64,000 bases of DNA, taken from assembly GCF_965230735.1 (NCBI RefSeq), contig NZ_OZ246016.1:3410001-3474000 (forward strand), read 5' to 3'. A program made the translations under genes and the position numbers. The notes under the pieces were generated by a model that saw only the letters and a list, made by a program, of their open reading frames with translations, had not been told where the DNA came from and made no database searches. Each line of letters begins with the position of its first letter. Positions within the stretch are counted from its first letter, which is position 1. Positions 27,401-36,203 of the stretch are shown here, piece by piece. Origin of the DNA: Motiliproteus sp965230735 (GTDB taxonomy: Bacteria; Pseudomonadota; Gammaproteobacteria; Pseudomonadales; Balneatricaceae).

Positions 27401-29397
27401 CAGTGCACCTCCACGCTATCGATGGTTGAAGCCTGGCCAGCGGCTTTATCACGGCCGTTCAGCGGCTGGTCGTGGTCCGCCTTGCCCGTCTCCACGGTCA
27501 AATTCAGCTCGTCTTCATGCTGCTCGCGCCCTTTGGCGTACTCGAACAGATCGCCGCCCGGATCCTTCTGCACCGTTTCATTCTGGATCAGGTCAATCAC
27601 GCGGCAGTCCTGGCACATCTCCAAGCGTTTCAGCCCGGCCTCGTCGAACATGCTGTGACCGGACAGTTTCTTGATCATCAGGCTGACCACACTCTGGGTC
27701 GCAAACGGTTTGTTGCAGCGGATACAACAGAACGGCTGCTCCTCCTTCAGCACCCGAGGCTGGGTGCGCGCTTCGGGGTCGAGCAGATAACACGGCTGCA
27801 GGCTCAGCACCGATTCCGGGCAGGCCTGGGTACAGAGGCCACATTGAACGCAGGCATCCTCGTTGAAGCTCAAGCGAGGGGTATCGCTGGCACTGGTCAG
27901 CGCCTGGGACGGGCAGATCGTGACGCAGGACATACAGAGGGTGCAGTCCTGCTCGACCAGCTCGAGGTTGCCGAACGGTGCGCCGTTGGCCAGGGTGACG
28001 CTCTGGGTTATCTCAGCCTGCTGCTCAATCTGCTGTTGATAGAGATGGCTCATCGCCAGCGAGATCTGCTGTCGCTTGTCGGCCTGCAGATCGATCTGGG
28101 CCATCGGTTCGATCGAGGTGTCGGTGGCTGTCTGATCGGCTTCGCTCAGCAGTTGTTCGGGGGTCAGACAGCGCACTTGGGCAGACAACGACAGTCCTTC
28201 CAGCAATCGATTGGCGGTATCCAACTCGCCGGCCAGTGCGCTTTGGGTTGCTTCCGGCAACGGCTTGCTGGCCAACAGGGTCACCGACTGAGCTCCCAAC
28301 GCGATCGCCGACAGCCACAGCTCCAGCCCGGCGCTGGCGACCTCTTCGAGTTGCAACGGCAGGTAGTGGCCGGGCAGTTGTTCCAGCAGCTTGGACAGGC
28401 CGCTCGGCTGTCCGCTTTCGGCAATAGCCGCATCGTGCAGCAGCAGTTGCGGCCCGGTGCCACCCTGCTCGCGGTACTGACGGATCAGCCGCTGCATGCT
28501 GTCCAGCAGCAGCGCCGGTTGCGGGAAGCCGTAGCGGATCGCCGAGGTCGGACAGACGGTGGCGCAGGCACCGACGCCGTGGCAGAGGTGGGCATCGATC
28601 TGAACCCGACCGTCGATTACCGAGATCGCATCGGCGGCGCAGACATCCAGACAGCGGTTACAGCCGTTCAAGTTACTACCCGTGAGGGCACAGGCTTCCG
28701 GGTTAACCTGGAAATAACGCGGCTTATCGAAGCTACCGCTCAGTTGCGGTAACTCGGCCAGCGCCTGCTGGTATTCTGTCTCGGTGCGGGGGCTTTCGTC
28801 AGAAACATGAAAATAACCGGCTGGTTTCAGCTCCACCGGCAGTGAGGATTCGGCGCCCAGATCCAGCACCAGATCAAACTGCTCCGCGCCGATCGCCAGC
28901 TTGGCCAGGTTCTGAGCCTTGCCGTCCACATCGATCAGCACGGCGAACTGGCCCAGGTAACCGCTGATCGAGGTCAGAGGTAATCGATAGAGGTAAAGCT
29001 CCGGTACCAGCTCGGCCGCCTGCTCCATCTCGGGAGTGATGCGCTGGGGCATCGCTTCGGTCACCAAGGCGGTAATCGAAGCGACCCCTTCTGCTTTGCC
29101 CAACGCATCGGCTGCCATGCGGATCCGATGTTCCGCCCCCAGGATCAGCAGCCGTCCCTTCGAACTGAACTCGACCCCCGGCGCGGCCAGGTTGATCGCC
29201 GGACTGACCATGGCCATCGCCTGCGACCGGGCCTGCCGGTTGCGTTGCTGCTGGTCTATGTCGAAGCCTTCGCTCGCTGTCTGGGTCCCAACGTCCTGGG
29301 TCATTAATGGGGTGCTCTTATCCTCTGCCTTCGAAGTCGAAGGCTGCGCCGAGTCGGTCATGGCCGCCGGTCGTTTATCGTTATGATTCACACTCAT
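27400..29397 (-). CDS. Multi-cluster 4Fe-4S ferredoxin-type protein of the fdh locus
   Basis: The 665-residue cytoplasmic protein has four ferredoxin-type cysteine groups: GCNRCLDVCAADAI, CHGVGACATVCPTSAI, CTLCMSCVTICPSQAL and CVQCGLCTQACPES, plus a further cysteine pair (FCCIRCNKPF). The N-terminal third has no clusters and contains a Rossmann-like stretch (GRLLILGAEHRI). Homologues occur beside DUF3305/DUF3306 and FDH genes. Its role is not established; it may donate electrons during maturation or link FDH to soluble carriers. A 176-bp gap separates it from the upstream DUF3306 gene. Confidence 0.85.
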   Translation of the reverse strand: MSVNHNDKRPAAMTDSAQPSTSKAEDKSTPLMTQDVGTQTASEGFDIDQQQRNRQARSQAMAMVSPAINLAAPGVEFSSKGRLLILGAEHRIRMAADALGKAEGVASITALVTEAMPQRITPEMEQAAELVPELYLYRLPLTSISGYLGQFAVLIDVDGKAQNLAKLAIGAEQFDLVLDLGAESSLPVELKPAGYFHVSDESPRTETEYQQALAELPQLSGSFDKPRYFQVNPEACALTGSNLNGCNRCLDVCAADAISVIDGRVQIDAHLCHGVGACATVCPTSAIRYGFPQPALLLDSMQRLIRQYREQGGTGPQLLLHDAAIAESGQPSGLSKLLEQLPGHYLPLQLEEVASAGLELWLSAIALGAQSVTLLASKPLPEATQSALAGELDTANRLLEGLSLSAQVRCLTPEQLLSEADQTATDTSIEPMAQIDLQADKRQQISLAMSHLYQQQIEQQAEITQSVTLANGAPFGNLELVEQDCTLCMSCVTICPSQALTSASDTPRLSFNEDACVQCGLCTQACPESVLSLQPCYLLDPEARTQPRVLKEEQPFCCIRCNKPFATQSVVSLMIKKLSGHSMFDEAGLKRLEMCQDCRVIDLIQNETVQKDPGGDLFEYAKGREQHEDELNLTVETGKADHDQPLNGRDKAAGQASTIDSVEVH

Positions 29398-29573
29398 TGC
29401 ACGGTGATCTCTGTTTATCGGTGCAACCGCTGCACCAGTTTTTATTGGAAAATACCCACCTGTTTACCAAGGTGATCCAAGCCAGAGCCGGATTGGTCAG
29501 ATCCGGCGGGGCAAAATGTCCCTACGGCTTTCGAGGCTTAGTCAAAACGTCCTTTGGGTCTGTATTGCCTTGT

Positions 29574-30149
29574 TTATTCCTCGCATTCACCGAGTTCCTC
29601 CTCATCGTCAGGCTCGAACGCCTCCCCAGCGTCGTTTAGATGCGGGTCAGACTCGGCCTCTGAAGCCATCGTGGAAGCAGTAGCGCTCGTCTCTGAGTCC
29701 CCATCGGCAAGCGCGGCCTCGAAGTCCTGTTTCTGCTTCTCGGCCCACTGTTTCATCTGATAGGTGACGGTGTCGCCCAGGGGGATAAAGGTGCTGTAGT
29801 CCTCGTCGTACTCGTTGAGGCCATCGCGGATATTGAATTCAGGCAGGTGGAACAGCTTTCGCAACGCCTGACGGCGCAGCTTCTCCGACACTCCTTCGGA
29901 CAGGAAACCGCTGAAATCGGAGCTCTCGTCGAGGCTCTCCAGCGGCGGCATATCGGCATCGGTCAGGGGTGGTTGCTCGGCATCAGCGGCCTGATCGTTT
30001 CCATCCACTTCCGCAACATCGGTGATTTCTGAGGCAGCCAGTGCAGCTGTATTCGGTTCGGGTTCTGTCTGGGTTTGGGGCTGCTGTTTTAAGCGTGACC
30101 AGCGGCCCAGAAAACCTTCGTCGGTGCTTTCCTTGGTATGTTCAGCCAC
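29574..30149 (-). CDS. DUF3306 protein of the fdh locus
   Basis: The 191-residue acidic protein starts at a GTG (30149) preceded by GGAGGTGC and overlapping the upstream DUF3305 gene by 8 bp. The N-terminus FLGRWSRLKQQ and the central LRRQALRKLFHLPEFN with DGLNEYDEDYSTF are DUF3306 landmarks. The C-terminus is very rich in Asp and Glu. The function is unknown, but the family is tightly linked to formate dehydrogenase operons. Longer frames upstream run through DUF3305 and are not real. Confidence 0.85.
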   Translation of the reverse strand: MAEHTKESTDEGFLGRWSRLKQQPQTQTEPEPNTAALAASEITDVAEVDGNDQAADAEQPPLTDADMPPLESLDESSDFSGFLSEGVSEKLRRQALRKLFHLPEFNIRDGLNEYDEDYSTFIPLGDTVTYQMKQWAEKQKQDFEAALADGDSETSATASTMASEAESDPHLNDAGEAFEPDDEEELGECEE

Positions 30150-30756
30150 GAGCACCTCCCGTAGAACCTGTCTCCTGACTTTTTCCAGCACCCTTGCGGC
30201 GACCATGATGACGGCGCTTGCTCTTACCCAGTTCCATCTCCGGCTCACCGTGGCGGCCGATAAAGCCTTCGATCCAGCACTGCACCGCCTCGGGCATCGG
30301 GATCGAATAGACATCCTCTTCGCCGCCATCCATATAAGAGGAGGCGACATCCTGGCTGGCGGTGAGCAGATAGGGCTGCATCAGCTCGTCCTCTTCGGCG
30401 CAGACGATAAACAGCCGAGGGTCGTGGGAGCTGATATTGAAGCGGTAGGCGGCCCGCTCATCGCGGAACAACTCCAGCGACAGGCCGTGCCAGCAGTAAT
30501 CGGTGCTGGCGGGTTGATCGCCGGGCTGCGCTTCAAAGCCCAGCTGATCGCGAACCTGTTGGCGATCACTCAGACAGCGAAGCGCCGACCAGTCGTCAAC
30601 CTCCCAGAGCCCGCGTTCGATGGTGCGCTTTCGCAGCACCACCCGCATCGGCCAGACATCGCCCGCCTGATCGCTGCCCCGATCAGATCCGACTTGATCA
30701 GAATCGCTTTTATGAGATTGGATGGTTGCCGTTTTGGCTACGGGTGTTTCCGGCAT
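30142..30756 (-). CDS. DUF3305 protein of the fdh locus
   Basis: The 204-residue protein has the DUF3305 pattern: WPMRVVLRKRTIERGLWEVDD, then WHGLSLELFRDERAAYRFNI and PRLFIVCAEED, with a basic tail (KSKRRHHGRRKGAGK). The function is unknown. It is the first gene of the minus-strand formate dehydrogenase operon and diverges from fdhD across a 385-bp gap that holds an inverted repeat. Confidence 0.85.
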   Translation of the reverse strand: MPETPVAKTATIQSHKSDSDQVGSDRGSDQAGDVWPMRVVLRKRTIERGLWEVDDWSALRCLSDRQQVRDQLGFEAQPGDQPASTDYCWHGLSLELFRDERAAYRFNISSHDPRLFIVCAEEDELMQPYLLTASQDVASSYMDGGEEDVYSIPMPEAVQCWIEGFIGRHGEPEMELGKSKRRHHGRRKGAGKSQETGSTGGARG

Positions 30757-31141
30757 CTGCGTTTAAGCCCCCTGCTTGCTTTCCACTGCTCTTATTCGCG
30801 GCCGGGGAATTCCCGGCGCGGATTTCGGGGAGCCAACGCAATAAATGTTCCATCGCCCGCAAAGCCACCAGCCATGGGCTGCCTGAGAGCAGGCCCGACT
30901 TATCCAAGTAAGCAAAAAGAAAATAATCCCCAATTCGGGGACAAAAAGACCCGGCGAGACAGCAAGGCTGCGGACATTTTGTCCCGTTTTACGGGTTGGG
31001 GATTAAAGATAAATCCAGTCCGAACCACCCCATGCCCACAAAACGTCACTCAATCCGACCCAGGCATAGAACTTGCTCAGCTCCGTCATGGGCCACTCGG
31101 AGCCCTACCGCCATCGAGCCGCCAGGAGTCCGCAAACCGCT
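30757..31141. other. Divergent regulatory gap between fdh operon and fdhD
   Basis: This 385-bp gap has no gene. It must contain the promoters of both the fdh operon and fdhD. The notable content is the nested inverted repeat at 30925-31004. Confidence 0.6.
30925..31004. promoter_or_regulatory. Nested double inverted repeat in the fdh/fdhD divergent gap
   Basis: The outer arms are AATCCCCAA (30925-30933) and TTGGGGATT (30996-31004). The inner arms are GGGACAAAA (30938-30946) and TTTTGTCCC (30977-30985). All arms are perfect, so the whole 80-bp block is one two-step cruciform or two cooperating operator pairs. It is a good candidate for binding by the HTH/PBP-like regulator encoded after fdhD. 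The function is inferred. Confidence 0.55.
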
Positions 31142-32008
31142 ATGAACAGTTACCAACCGCTAATGAGTCAGGCCGGTTTTCTCAACACCCATCAGGTCGA
31201 AGCCTGGGACGAACAGGGCAACCTGCGCGAGCTGTCGATCGCCGGCGAGTCACCGCTGACGATCTACCTCGACAAGAAGGAGGTGGTGACCCTGATGACC
31301 CTGGGCAGCCGACCGGAACTGCTGACCCTGGGCTATCTGCGCAATCAGGGCTTTATCGATTCGATCGAGCAGGTCAAAGCTATCCAGGTGGATTGGGAGG
31401 TGGAAGCGGTAGCGGTAGTCACCCACGAAGGGGTCGAAGGGTTGGAGCAGAAGCTGCAGCACCGCACCATCACCACCGGTTGCGGTCAGGGCACCGTGTT
31501 TGGCGGGCTGATGGAGAAGATCGACCAGATTCAACTGCCCGATGTCCGGCTGCCGCAATCGCAGATCTACGGCCTGCTGGACAGCCTGCGACAACAGAAC
31601 GAGATCTATAAACAGGCTGGTGCCGTGCATGGCTGCGCTCTGTGTCAGGGCACCGAGGTACTGAGTTTTGTTGAGGATGTGGGCCGTCACAATGCCGTCG
31701 ACACCCTGGCCGGCGAGATGCTGCTGCAACGTCGTCAGGGCGACGACAAGATCTTCTACACCACCGGCCGGCTGACCTCGGAGATGGTGATCAAGGTGGC
31801 GCAGATGGGGATCCCGATTCTGCTGTCACGCTCCGGGGTGACCCGGATGGGGATGGAGTTGGCCCGTCAGGTGGGCCTGACCCTGATCGGTCGCGCCAAG
31901 GGTAAATCCTTCCTGGTGTTCAACGGCCAGCAGCGGATCGATTACGACCAGAAACCGGAGCCGATGCCACGATCTCAAAAGCGCGGCAGCAAGGAGGCCA
32001 GCCCATGA
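31142..32008 (+). CDS. fdhD: Formate dehydrogenase accessory sulphurtransferase FdhD
   Basis: The 288-residue protein passes sulphur from IscS to the molybdenum cofactor of FdhA and is needed for FDH activity. Landmarks are the TTGCGQGTVFGG stretch, the cysteine motif GCALCQGTEVLSF, VEDVGRHNAVDTLAGE and TTGRLTSEMVIK. The ATG at 31142 is the first to give the normal N-terminus, although its nearest Shine-Dalgarno (CAGGAG) is rather far; an upstream start is possible. It overlaps the next gene by 4 bp. Confidence 0.92.
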   Translation: MNSYQPLMSQAGFLNTHQVEAWDEQGNLRELSIAGESPLTIYLDKKEVVTLMTLGSRPELLTLGYLRNQGFIDSIEQVKAIQVDWEVEAVAVVTHEGVEGLEQKLQHRTITTGCGQGTVFGGLMEKIDQIQLPDVRLPQSQIYGLLDSLRQQNEIYKQAGAVHGCALCQGTEVLSFVEDVGRHNAVDTLAGEMLLQRRQGDDKIFYTTGRLTSEMVIKVAQMGIPILLSRSGVTRMGMELARQVGLTLIGRAKGKSFLVFNGQQRIDYDQKPEPMPRSQKRGSKEASP

Positions 32009-32943
32009 GTACCACCCTAACCCGCGTGCCGCCTAGCGATAGTGTCGGCCATCAACCGCCCCGGTTTATGAACATCCGTCAGGTGTCGGACTACCTGCAT
32101 CTGAACGAGAAGAAGATCTACACCCTGGCCAGCGAAGGCCAGATTCCCGCCACCAAGGTCACCGGCAAATGGCTATTCCCAAGGGACCTGGTGGACCAGT
32201 GGCTGATCGAATCCAGCCACGGCGGCGTGCTGCTGGATCGACTGATCATCGCCGGCAGCGACGATCCGCTGCTGCACCGGGCCGTCAGCCAGGTGGCACG
32301 AAAGATCCAGACCAGCGCCATCGTCAGCTACTCCAGTACCGGCACAAGACTGGGGCTATCGCAACTGGCACGCCAGCGGGCCGATGTCTGTGCGATCCAC
32401 TGGGGTCCGGCCGAAGAGAGCCATATGCGCCACCCGGCCCTGCTCAGTCGCCACCGCCAGCACAGCAAATGGGTGCTGGTGCACGCCTTTAAACGCGAGA
32501 TCGGCGTGATCGTCACCCCCGACACCCGACTGAAATGGCAGACTATTCCGGAGCTGTTCGGCGCCGGACTGAGCTGGTCGTTACGCCAGGACGGCACCGG
32601 TTCGAGCCGATTTATGGAGGAAGCCCTGAGTCACTGCGGCATGAAGCTGGAGCAGCTCAATCAGGTCGAACAGGGCCTGACCGAACGGGAGATCGCCTCC
32701 CAGATCGCCATGGGGATCGCCGAAGCCGGGCCGGGCGCACGTAGCACCGCGGCTGAGTTCGGACTCGATTTCGTCTCGATGGGTTGGGAGTGCTTCGATC
32801 TGGCGCTCTATCGCGGGGTGTTCTTCCGCCACCTGTTCCGGGAGCTGATGCAGCAACTGGAGAGCCCGGAAAGCCTGCAGCAGGCGCAACTGCTGGGAGG
32901 CTATGACTTCAGCGAGACCGGCAAGCTAGTGTGGTCGTCTTGA
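32005..32943 (+). CDS. HTH regulator with PBP-like effector domain
   Basis: The 312-residue protein has an N-terminal excisionase/MerR-like HTH (FMNIRQVSDYLHLNEKKIY, KVTGKWLFPRDLVDQWL). It is followed by a periplasmic-binding-protein-like domain (RADVCAIHWGPAEES, FKREIGVIVTPDTRL, ELFGAGLSWSLRQDGTGS) of the kind fused to molybdate-type or LysR-like sensors. The ATGA overlap with fdhD suggests it controls molybdoenzyme genes, probably the divergent fdh operon, possibly in response to an oxyanion. It overlaps the convergent EamA gene by 35 bp. Confidence 0.82.
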   Translation: MSTTLTRVPPSDSVGHQPPRFMNIRQVSDYLHLNEKKIYTLASEGQIPATKVTGKWLFPRDLVDQWLIESSHGGVLLDRLIIAGSDDPLLHRAVSQVARKIQTSAIVSYSSTGTRLGLSQLARQRADVCAIHWGPAEESHMRHPALLSRHRQHSKWVLVHAFKREIGVIVTPDTRLKWQTIPELFGAGLSWSLRQDGTGSSRFMEEALSHCGMKLEQLNQVEQGLTEREIASQIAMGIAEAGPGARSTAAEFGLDFVSMGWECFDLALYRGVFFRHLFRELMQQLESPESLQQAQLLGGYDFSETGKLVWSS

Positions 32944-33865
32944 CCGACTTGTTGGGATTGCCAGCAGCTGCCCCCTCGCGCTGGACCAGCAGCATCGCCA
33001 AGATCACCAGCAGGATGCCCGGCAACAGTATCCATTCGAACGCTTCGCTGCCGCGAACCAGCTCGATCGACATCACAAACAGCGGCGTCAGGAATCCATA
33101 GGCCGCCACCTGGGTCGGGCCGAGTGCGACGGTGCCGAACTGCAGCAGAAAAAAGGTCACCAGGGTGGTGAACAGCGCCAGATACAGAATCCCGAGGTAA
33201 ACCCCACCGCGAACCTGCCCCCAGGCGATCTCATCCAACGCCGGTAGCGACAGCAGCAGCAACCAGACACTGCCGATCGAAATCACCCAGAAGGTCATTA
33301 CCTCCATCGGCTCGCCGGAATAGAACTTCTTGATCAGCGGGTTGTAGGCGCCCATGAACAAGCAGCCCAGCAGGAACAGCCAATCGCCGCGGTTGAAATC
33401 GAACCCGAGCAAGGCGTCGAGATCCCCGCGAAAGACGATCCATATCGCCCCCAGCGTCCCCGCCAGCAACCCCATCGCGCGACGACCGGGGGTGGCCTCG
33501 CGGTGAATCAACCACAGAAACAGCGCGGTAATGGCCGGCACCATGGTGTAGATGGCCCCGGTATTCAGTGCACTGGTGTGACGAAGCGCGGCAAACATGC
33601 ACCAAAAAAACACCACCAGCGGAATGCTGAGTACCGCGTACTGCAGCAACTTACCGCGGTTAGGCAGACGCCGGCCATGTTTCAGCAACACATAAGGCAG
33701 GAACAGGATCGCCGCCAACACAAAGCGAATCAGCATCATCACTTCCGGCGGCATGCCGTCCGTAATCGACGCACCCACCGGGAACGAACTGGCCACCAAC
33801 ACCACCATCAGCAACATCAGGCCATGAACATAGATCACCGGATAACCGCGAGCGGTGAGTTGCAT
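32909..33865 (-). CDS. EamA/DMT-family transporter
   Basis: The 318-residue protein has about ten hydrophobic segments in two EamA repeats: the first from HGLMLLMVVLVASSFPVG to the FRGDLDALLGF region, the second from WLFLLGCLFMGAYNPLIKK to the end. It is probably an inner-membrane exporter of amino acids or metabolites. It diverges from the LysR gene at 34001 with a short inverted repeat between them, so it is likely the LysR target. Confidence 0.88.
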   Translation of the reverse strand: MQLTARGYPVIYVHGLMLLMVVLVASSFPVGASITDGMPPEVMMLIRFVLAAILFLPYVLLKHGRRLPNRGKLLQYAVLSIPLVVFFWCMFAALRHTSALNTGAIYTMVPAITALFLWLIHREATPGRRAMGLLAGTLGAIWIVFRGDLDALLGFDFNRGDWLFLLGCLFMGAYNPLIKKFYSGEPMEVMTFWVISIGSVWLLLLSLPALDEIAWGQVRGGVYLGILYLALFTTLVTFFLLQFGTVALGPTQVAAYGFLTPLFVMSIELVRGSEAFEWILLPGILLVILAMLLVQREGAAAGNPNKSVKTTTLACRSR

Positions 33866-33916
33866 CGTTTCTCTCCCGAAATCGGTTTAACTACTCGATA
33901 GTGACAGAATAATTTG

Positions 33917-33933
33917 TATCGACAAGAACGATA
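33917..33933. promoter_or_regulatory. Short inverted repeat in EamA/LysR gap
   Basis: TATCG and CGATA flank a 7-nt spacer, close to a second partial AT-rich element. It is a possible LysR binding half-site pair. Confidence 0.3.
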
Positions 33934-34000
33934 ATCTACTGTTTCGAGAACTCTTTGTTGAGCCATAGTTAACAGTACAAATGAGCTACGGTCGAAAACG

Positions 34001-34906
34001 ATGAATCAGTTTGGCGCCATTCCGGTCTTTGTCGCGGTGGTCGAATGTGGAGGCTTTTCTCCAGCCGCCCGGTTTCTGGGCATCTCAAAGTCAGCAGTCA
34101 GCAAACGCATCACCCAGCTCGAGGAGCAACTAGGGGTCAAACTGCTGCACCGAACCACCCGCAAGCTCAGCCTCACCGAAGCCGGCGAGCACTATCTGGA
34201 GCACGCCCTGAAAGCCAACAACGCGGCTCGGGATGCCGAGGACGCGGTCGCCCAACTCCAGGGTGAACCCCAGGGTCGACTGCGGATCAATTCACCGATG
34301 TCCTTTGGCCGCTTGCACATGGCACCGATGATTCCGGAGTTTCTGAAGCGCTACCCCAAAATCAGCATCGACCTGGTGATGGATGACAAAGCGGTCGACC
34401 TGGTCAGCAGCGGGTTTGATATTGCGATACGATCCGGCGAGCTGGCCGACTCCACCCTGATCGCCCGCCGACTGGCTCCGCTGAACAGCGTCCTCTGTGC
34501 CTCACCGGAATACCTGGAGCAGCACGGACACCCCGAGTCCTTGGATGACCTGCTACAGCACAACTGCCTGTCGTTCAGTTACTCCAACGATGTCAAAGAG
34601 TGGACCTTTATCAAGGCGGGCAGCCGTCACCAGGTGCTGGTATCCGGCAACTACCAGGTCAACAACAGTGAAGCGCTTCGTGATGCGGTGTTGCAAGGGT
34701 TGGGGATCGCCCGACTGCCGACCTTTGTGGCGGGGCCGGATATCAAGGCGGGCCGGATTATCCCGCTGTTTAGCGATTACCAGATGCCGGCTCAGGTCAT
34801 CAATGCGGTGCTGATCGAACGCCAGTATATGCCGGCCAAGGTCCGAGCCTTCCTCGATTTCTCAATCGACTACTTCGGCGGCGATATCCCCTACTGGGAT
34901 CGTTAG
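34001..34906 (+). CDS. LysR-family transcriptional regulator
   Basis: The 301-residue protein is of the CrgA-like LysR group. The HTH runs through VFVAVVECGGFSPAARFLG and SAVSKRITQLEEQLGVKLLH, and the effector domain contains GRLRINSPMSFGRLHMAP and DIAIRSGELADSTLIARRL. It is divergent from the EamA exporter. A nitroreductase gene follows on the same strand after 164 bp and may also be in its regulon. Confidence 0.9.
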   Translation: MNQFGAIPVFVAVVECGGFSPAARFLGISKSAVSKRITQLEEQLGVKLLHRTTRKLSLTEAGEHYLEHALKANNAARDAEDAVAQLQGEPQGRLRINSPMSFGRLHMAPMIPEFLKRYPKISIDLVMDDKAVDLVSSGFDIAIRSGELADSTLIARRLAPLNSVLCASPEYLEQHGHPESLDDLLQHNCLSFSYSNDVKEWTFIKAGSRHQVLVSGNYQVNNSEALRDAVLQGLGIARLPTFVAGPDIKAGRIIPLFSDYQMPAQVINAVLIERQYMPAKVRAFLDFSIDYFGGDIPYWDR

Positions 34907-35070
34907 AACCTCAACGCTGTTCAGCCAGCTAACTCTATTTGTTCACTTTGGCTCAACACTGTATTTCAAATTTCCTGGATTATCACAAATAGCACAACAA
35001 TCTAAGCTTTTCTCGACCTCACCGCCTAATCAATGCAAGCGGTTAACGAACCAAGCTTCAGGGAGTTGTT

Positions 35071-35673
35071 ATGAATCTATTCACCGCCATCGAACAGCGC
35101 CGTGCCGTCAAACACTATGATCCTGAGGGATCGGTCAGTGAAGCGGCTTTCAACCAGATCATGGATGCGGTTCTGCTGTCACCCACGTCGTACAACATCC
35201 AACACTGGCGCTTTATCCGGGTCACCGACCCAGAGATTCGCGAGCAGATTCAAGCCGCCGCCTGGGGGCAAGCTCAGGTTACCGAGGCGGCCGAGCTGAT
35301 TATCCTGTGCGCCGATACCCAGGCCTGGCGTCGTGATCCGCAACGCTACTGGGCCAACACGCCAGCCGAGACTCAGGCGGTGATGCTGCCGATGTTGGAA
35401 GCCTTCTATGCAGGCAAGGATCAGCTGCAACGGGACGAGGCGATGCGATCCTGCGGCATCGCGGCCCAGACCCTGATGCTGTCGGCCAAAGCCCTGGGCT
35501 ACGATACCTGCCCGATGATCGGCTTCGACAGCGAGCAACTCGCTGAGATTATCCATCTGCCGGAGGGGCATCTGATCGGAATGATGATCACCCTGGGCCC
35601 AGCCGCCCGCGCCGCCAACCCGCGCGCAGGACAACTGCCGCTTGACGAGCTGCTACGAGAAAACCGTTTTTGA
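35071..35673 (+). CDS. Nitroreductase-family oxidoreductase
   Basis: The 200-residue FMN-dependent nitroreductase-fold protein has IEQRRAVKHYDPE at the N-terminus (the phosphate-binding arginines), SPTSYNIQHWRFI and SCGIAAQTLMLSAKALGYDTCPMIGFD. It uses NAD(P)H to reduce nitroaromatics, quinones or similar compounds; the physiological substrate is unknown. It is well started after AGGGAG. Confidence 0.9.
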   Translation: MNLFTAIEQRRAVKHYDPEGSVSEAAFNQIMDAVLLSPTSYNIQHWRFIRVTDPEIREQIQAAAWGQAQVTEAAELIILCADTQAWRRDPQRYWANTPAETQAVMLPMLEAFYAGKDQLQRDEAMRSCGIAAQTLMLSAKALGYDTCPMIGFDSEQLAEIIHLPEGHLIGMMITLGPAARAANPRAGQLPLDELLRENRF

Positions 35674-35752
35674 GAGCAAGTACTTACATTGCCGCTACCC
35701 AGCCAACGTGCCTGCCAAGCAGGCACGATAAGTTGCTGATATCAATGAAGAA

Positions 35753-36091
35753 TCAGGCGCTAGCGCTAAGCACCAGATAGGCGGCAAAGCCGATCCAACT
35801 GACCACCAGCAGCCCCCAGGCCAGCTTGCTTTGTTGGACGATGACTTCGGGTTCGGGGGTGACGACCTCGGTGGTTGTCGCCGAGGATTGGGTCTGCTGC
35901 AGTTTACGCTTCTGCTTATCCAGCGCCCGAGCCTTCTCCCTGTGGCGCTTCTTGTACTCTTCGATCCCCTTCTGGATCCCCTGGGCGATCAATTTGGTCT
36001 GCTCTTTGGTCTGTCCGGGGCGCTGGGTGGCTTTGGCGACCTGCATCGCTTCTTCGACCACCTGCTCCGAGACTTTGTGTTTCTTTGCCAT
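35753..36091 (-). CDS. DUF2956 protein with C-terminal membrane anchor
   Basis: The 112-residue protein opens with KVSEQVVEEAMQVAKATQRPG and QTKEQTKLIAQGIQKGIEEYKK, the DUF2956 signature. A charged coiled-coil-like segment follows, then a single C-terminal hydrophobic helix (LAWGLLVVSWIGFAAYLVL). It is a probable tail-anchored inner-membrane protein of unknown function. Confidence 0.85.
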   Translation of the reverse strand: MAKKHKVSEQVVEEAMQVAKATQRPGQTKEQTKLIAQGIQKGIEEYKKRHREKARALDKQKRKLQQTQSSATTTEVVTPEPEVIVQQSKLAWGLLVVSWIGFAAYLVLSASA

Positions 36092-36203
36092 TCTGACTCC
36101 TTAATTTGGCGGCATTATCTCACGCTTGGAAGGCCAGCGACCAAGTCTATCGATGCCCTTGATTGATCGGCTTCAGAGGCTCCTCAGATATATCGGTTTG
36201 GCG

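Noticed and set aside
27472..28752. 426-codon frame opposite the polyferredoxin gene
   Set aside because: The opposite strand carries clear cysteine-cluster motifs; this frame is a shadow.
30022..31611. 529-codon plus frame across DUF3305 and into fdhD
   Set aside because: It overlaps two supported genes on both strands and crosses their promoter region.
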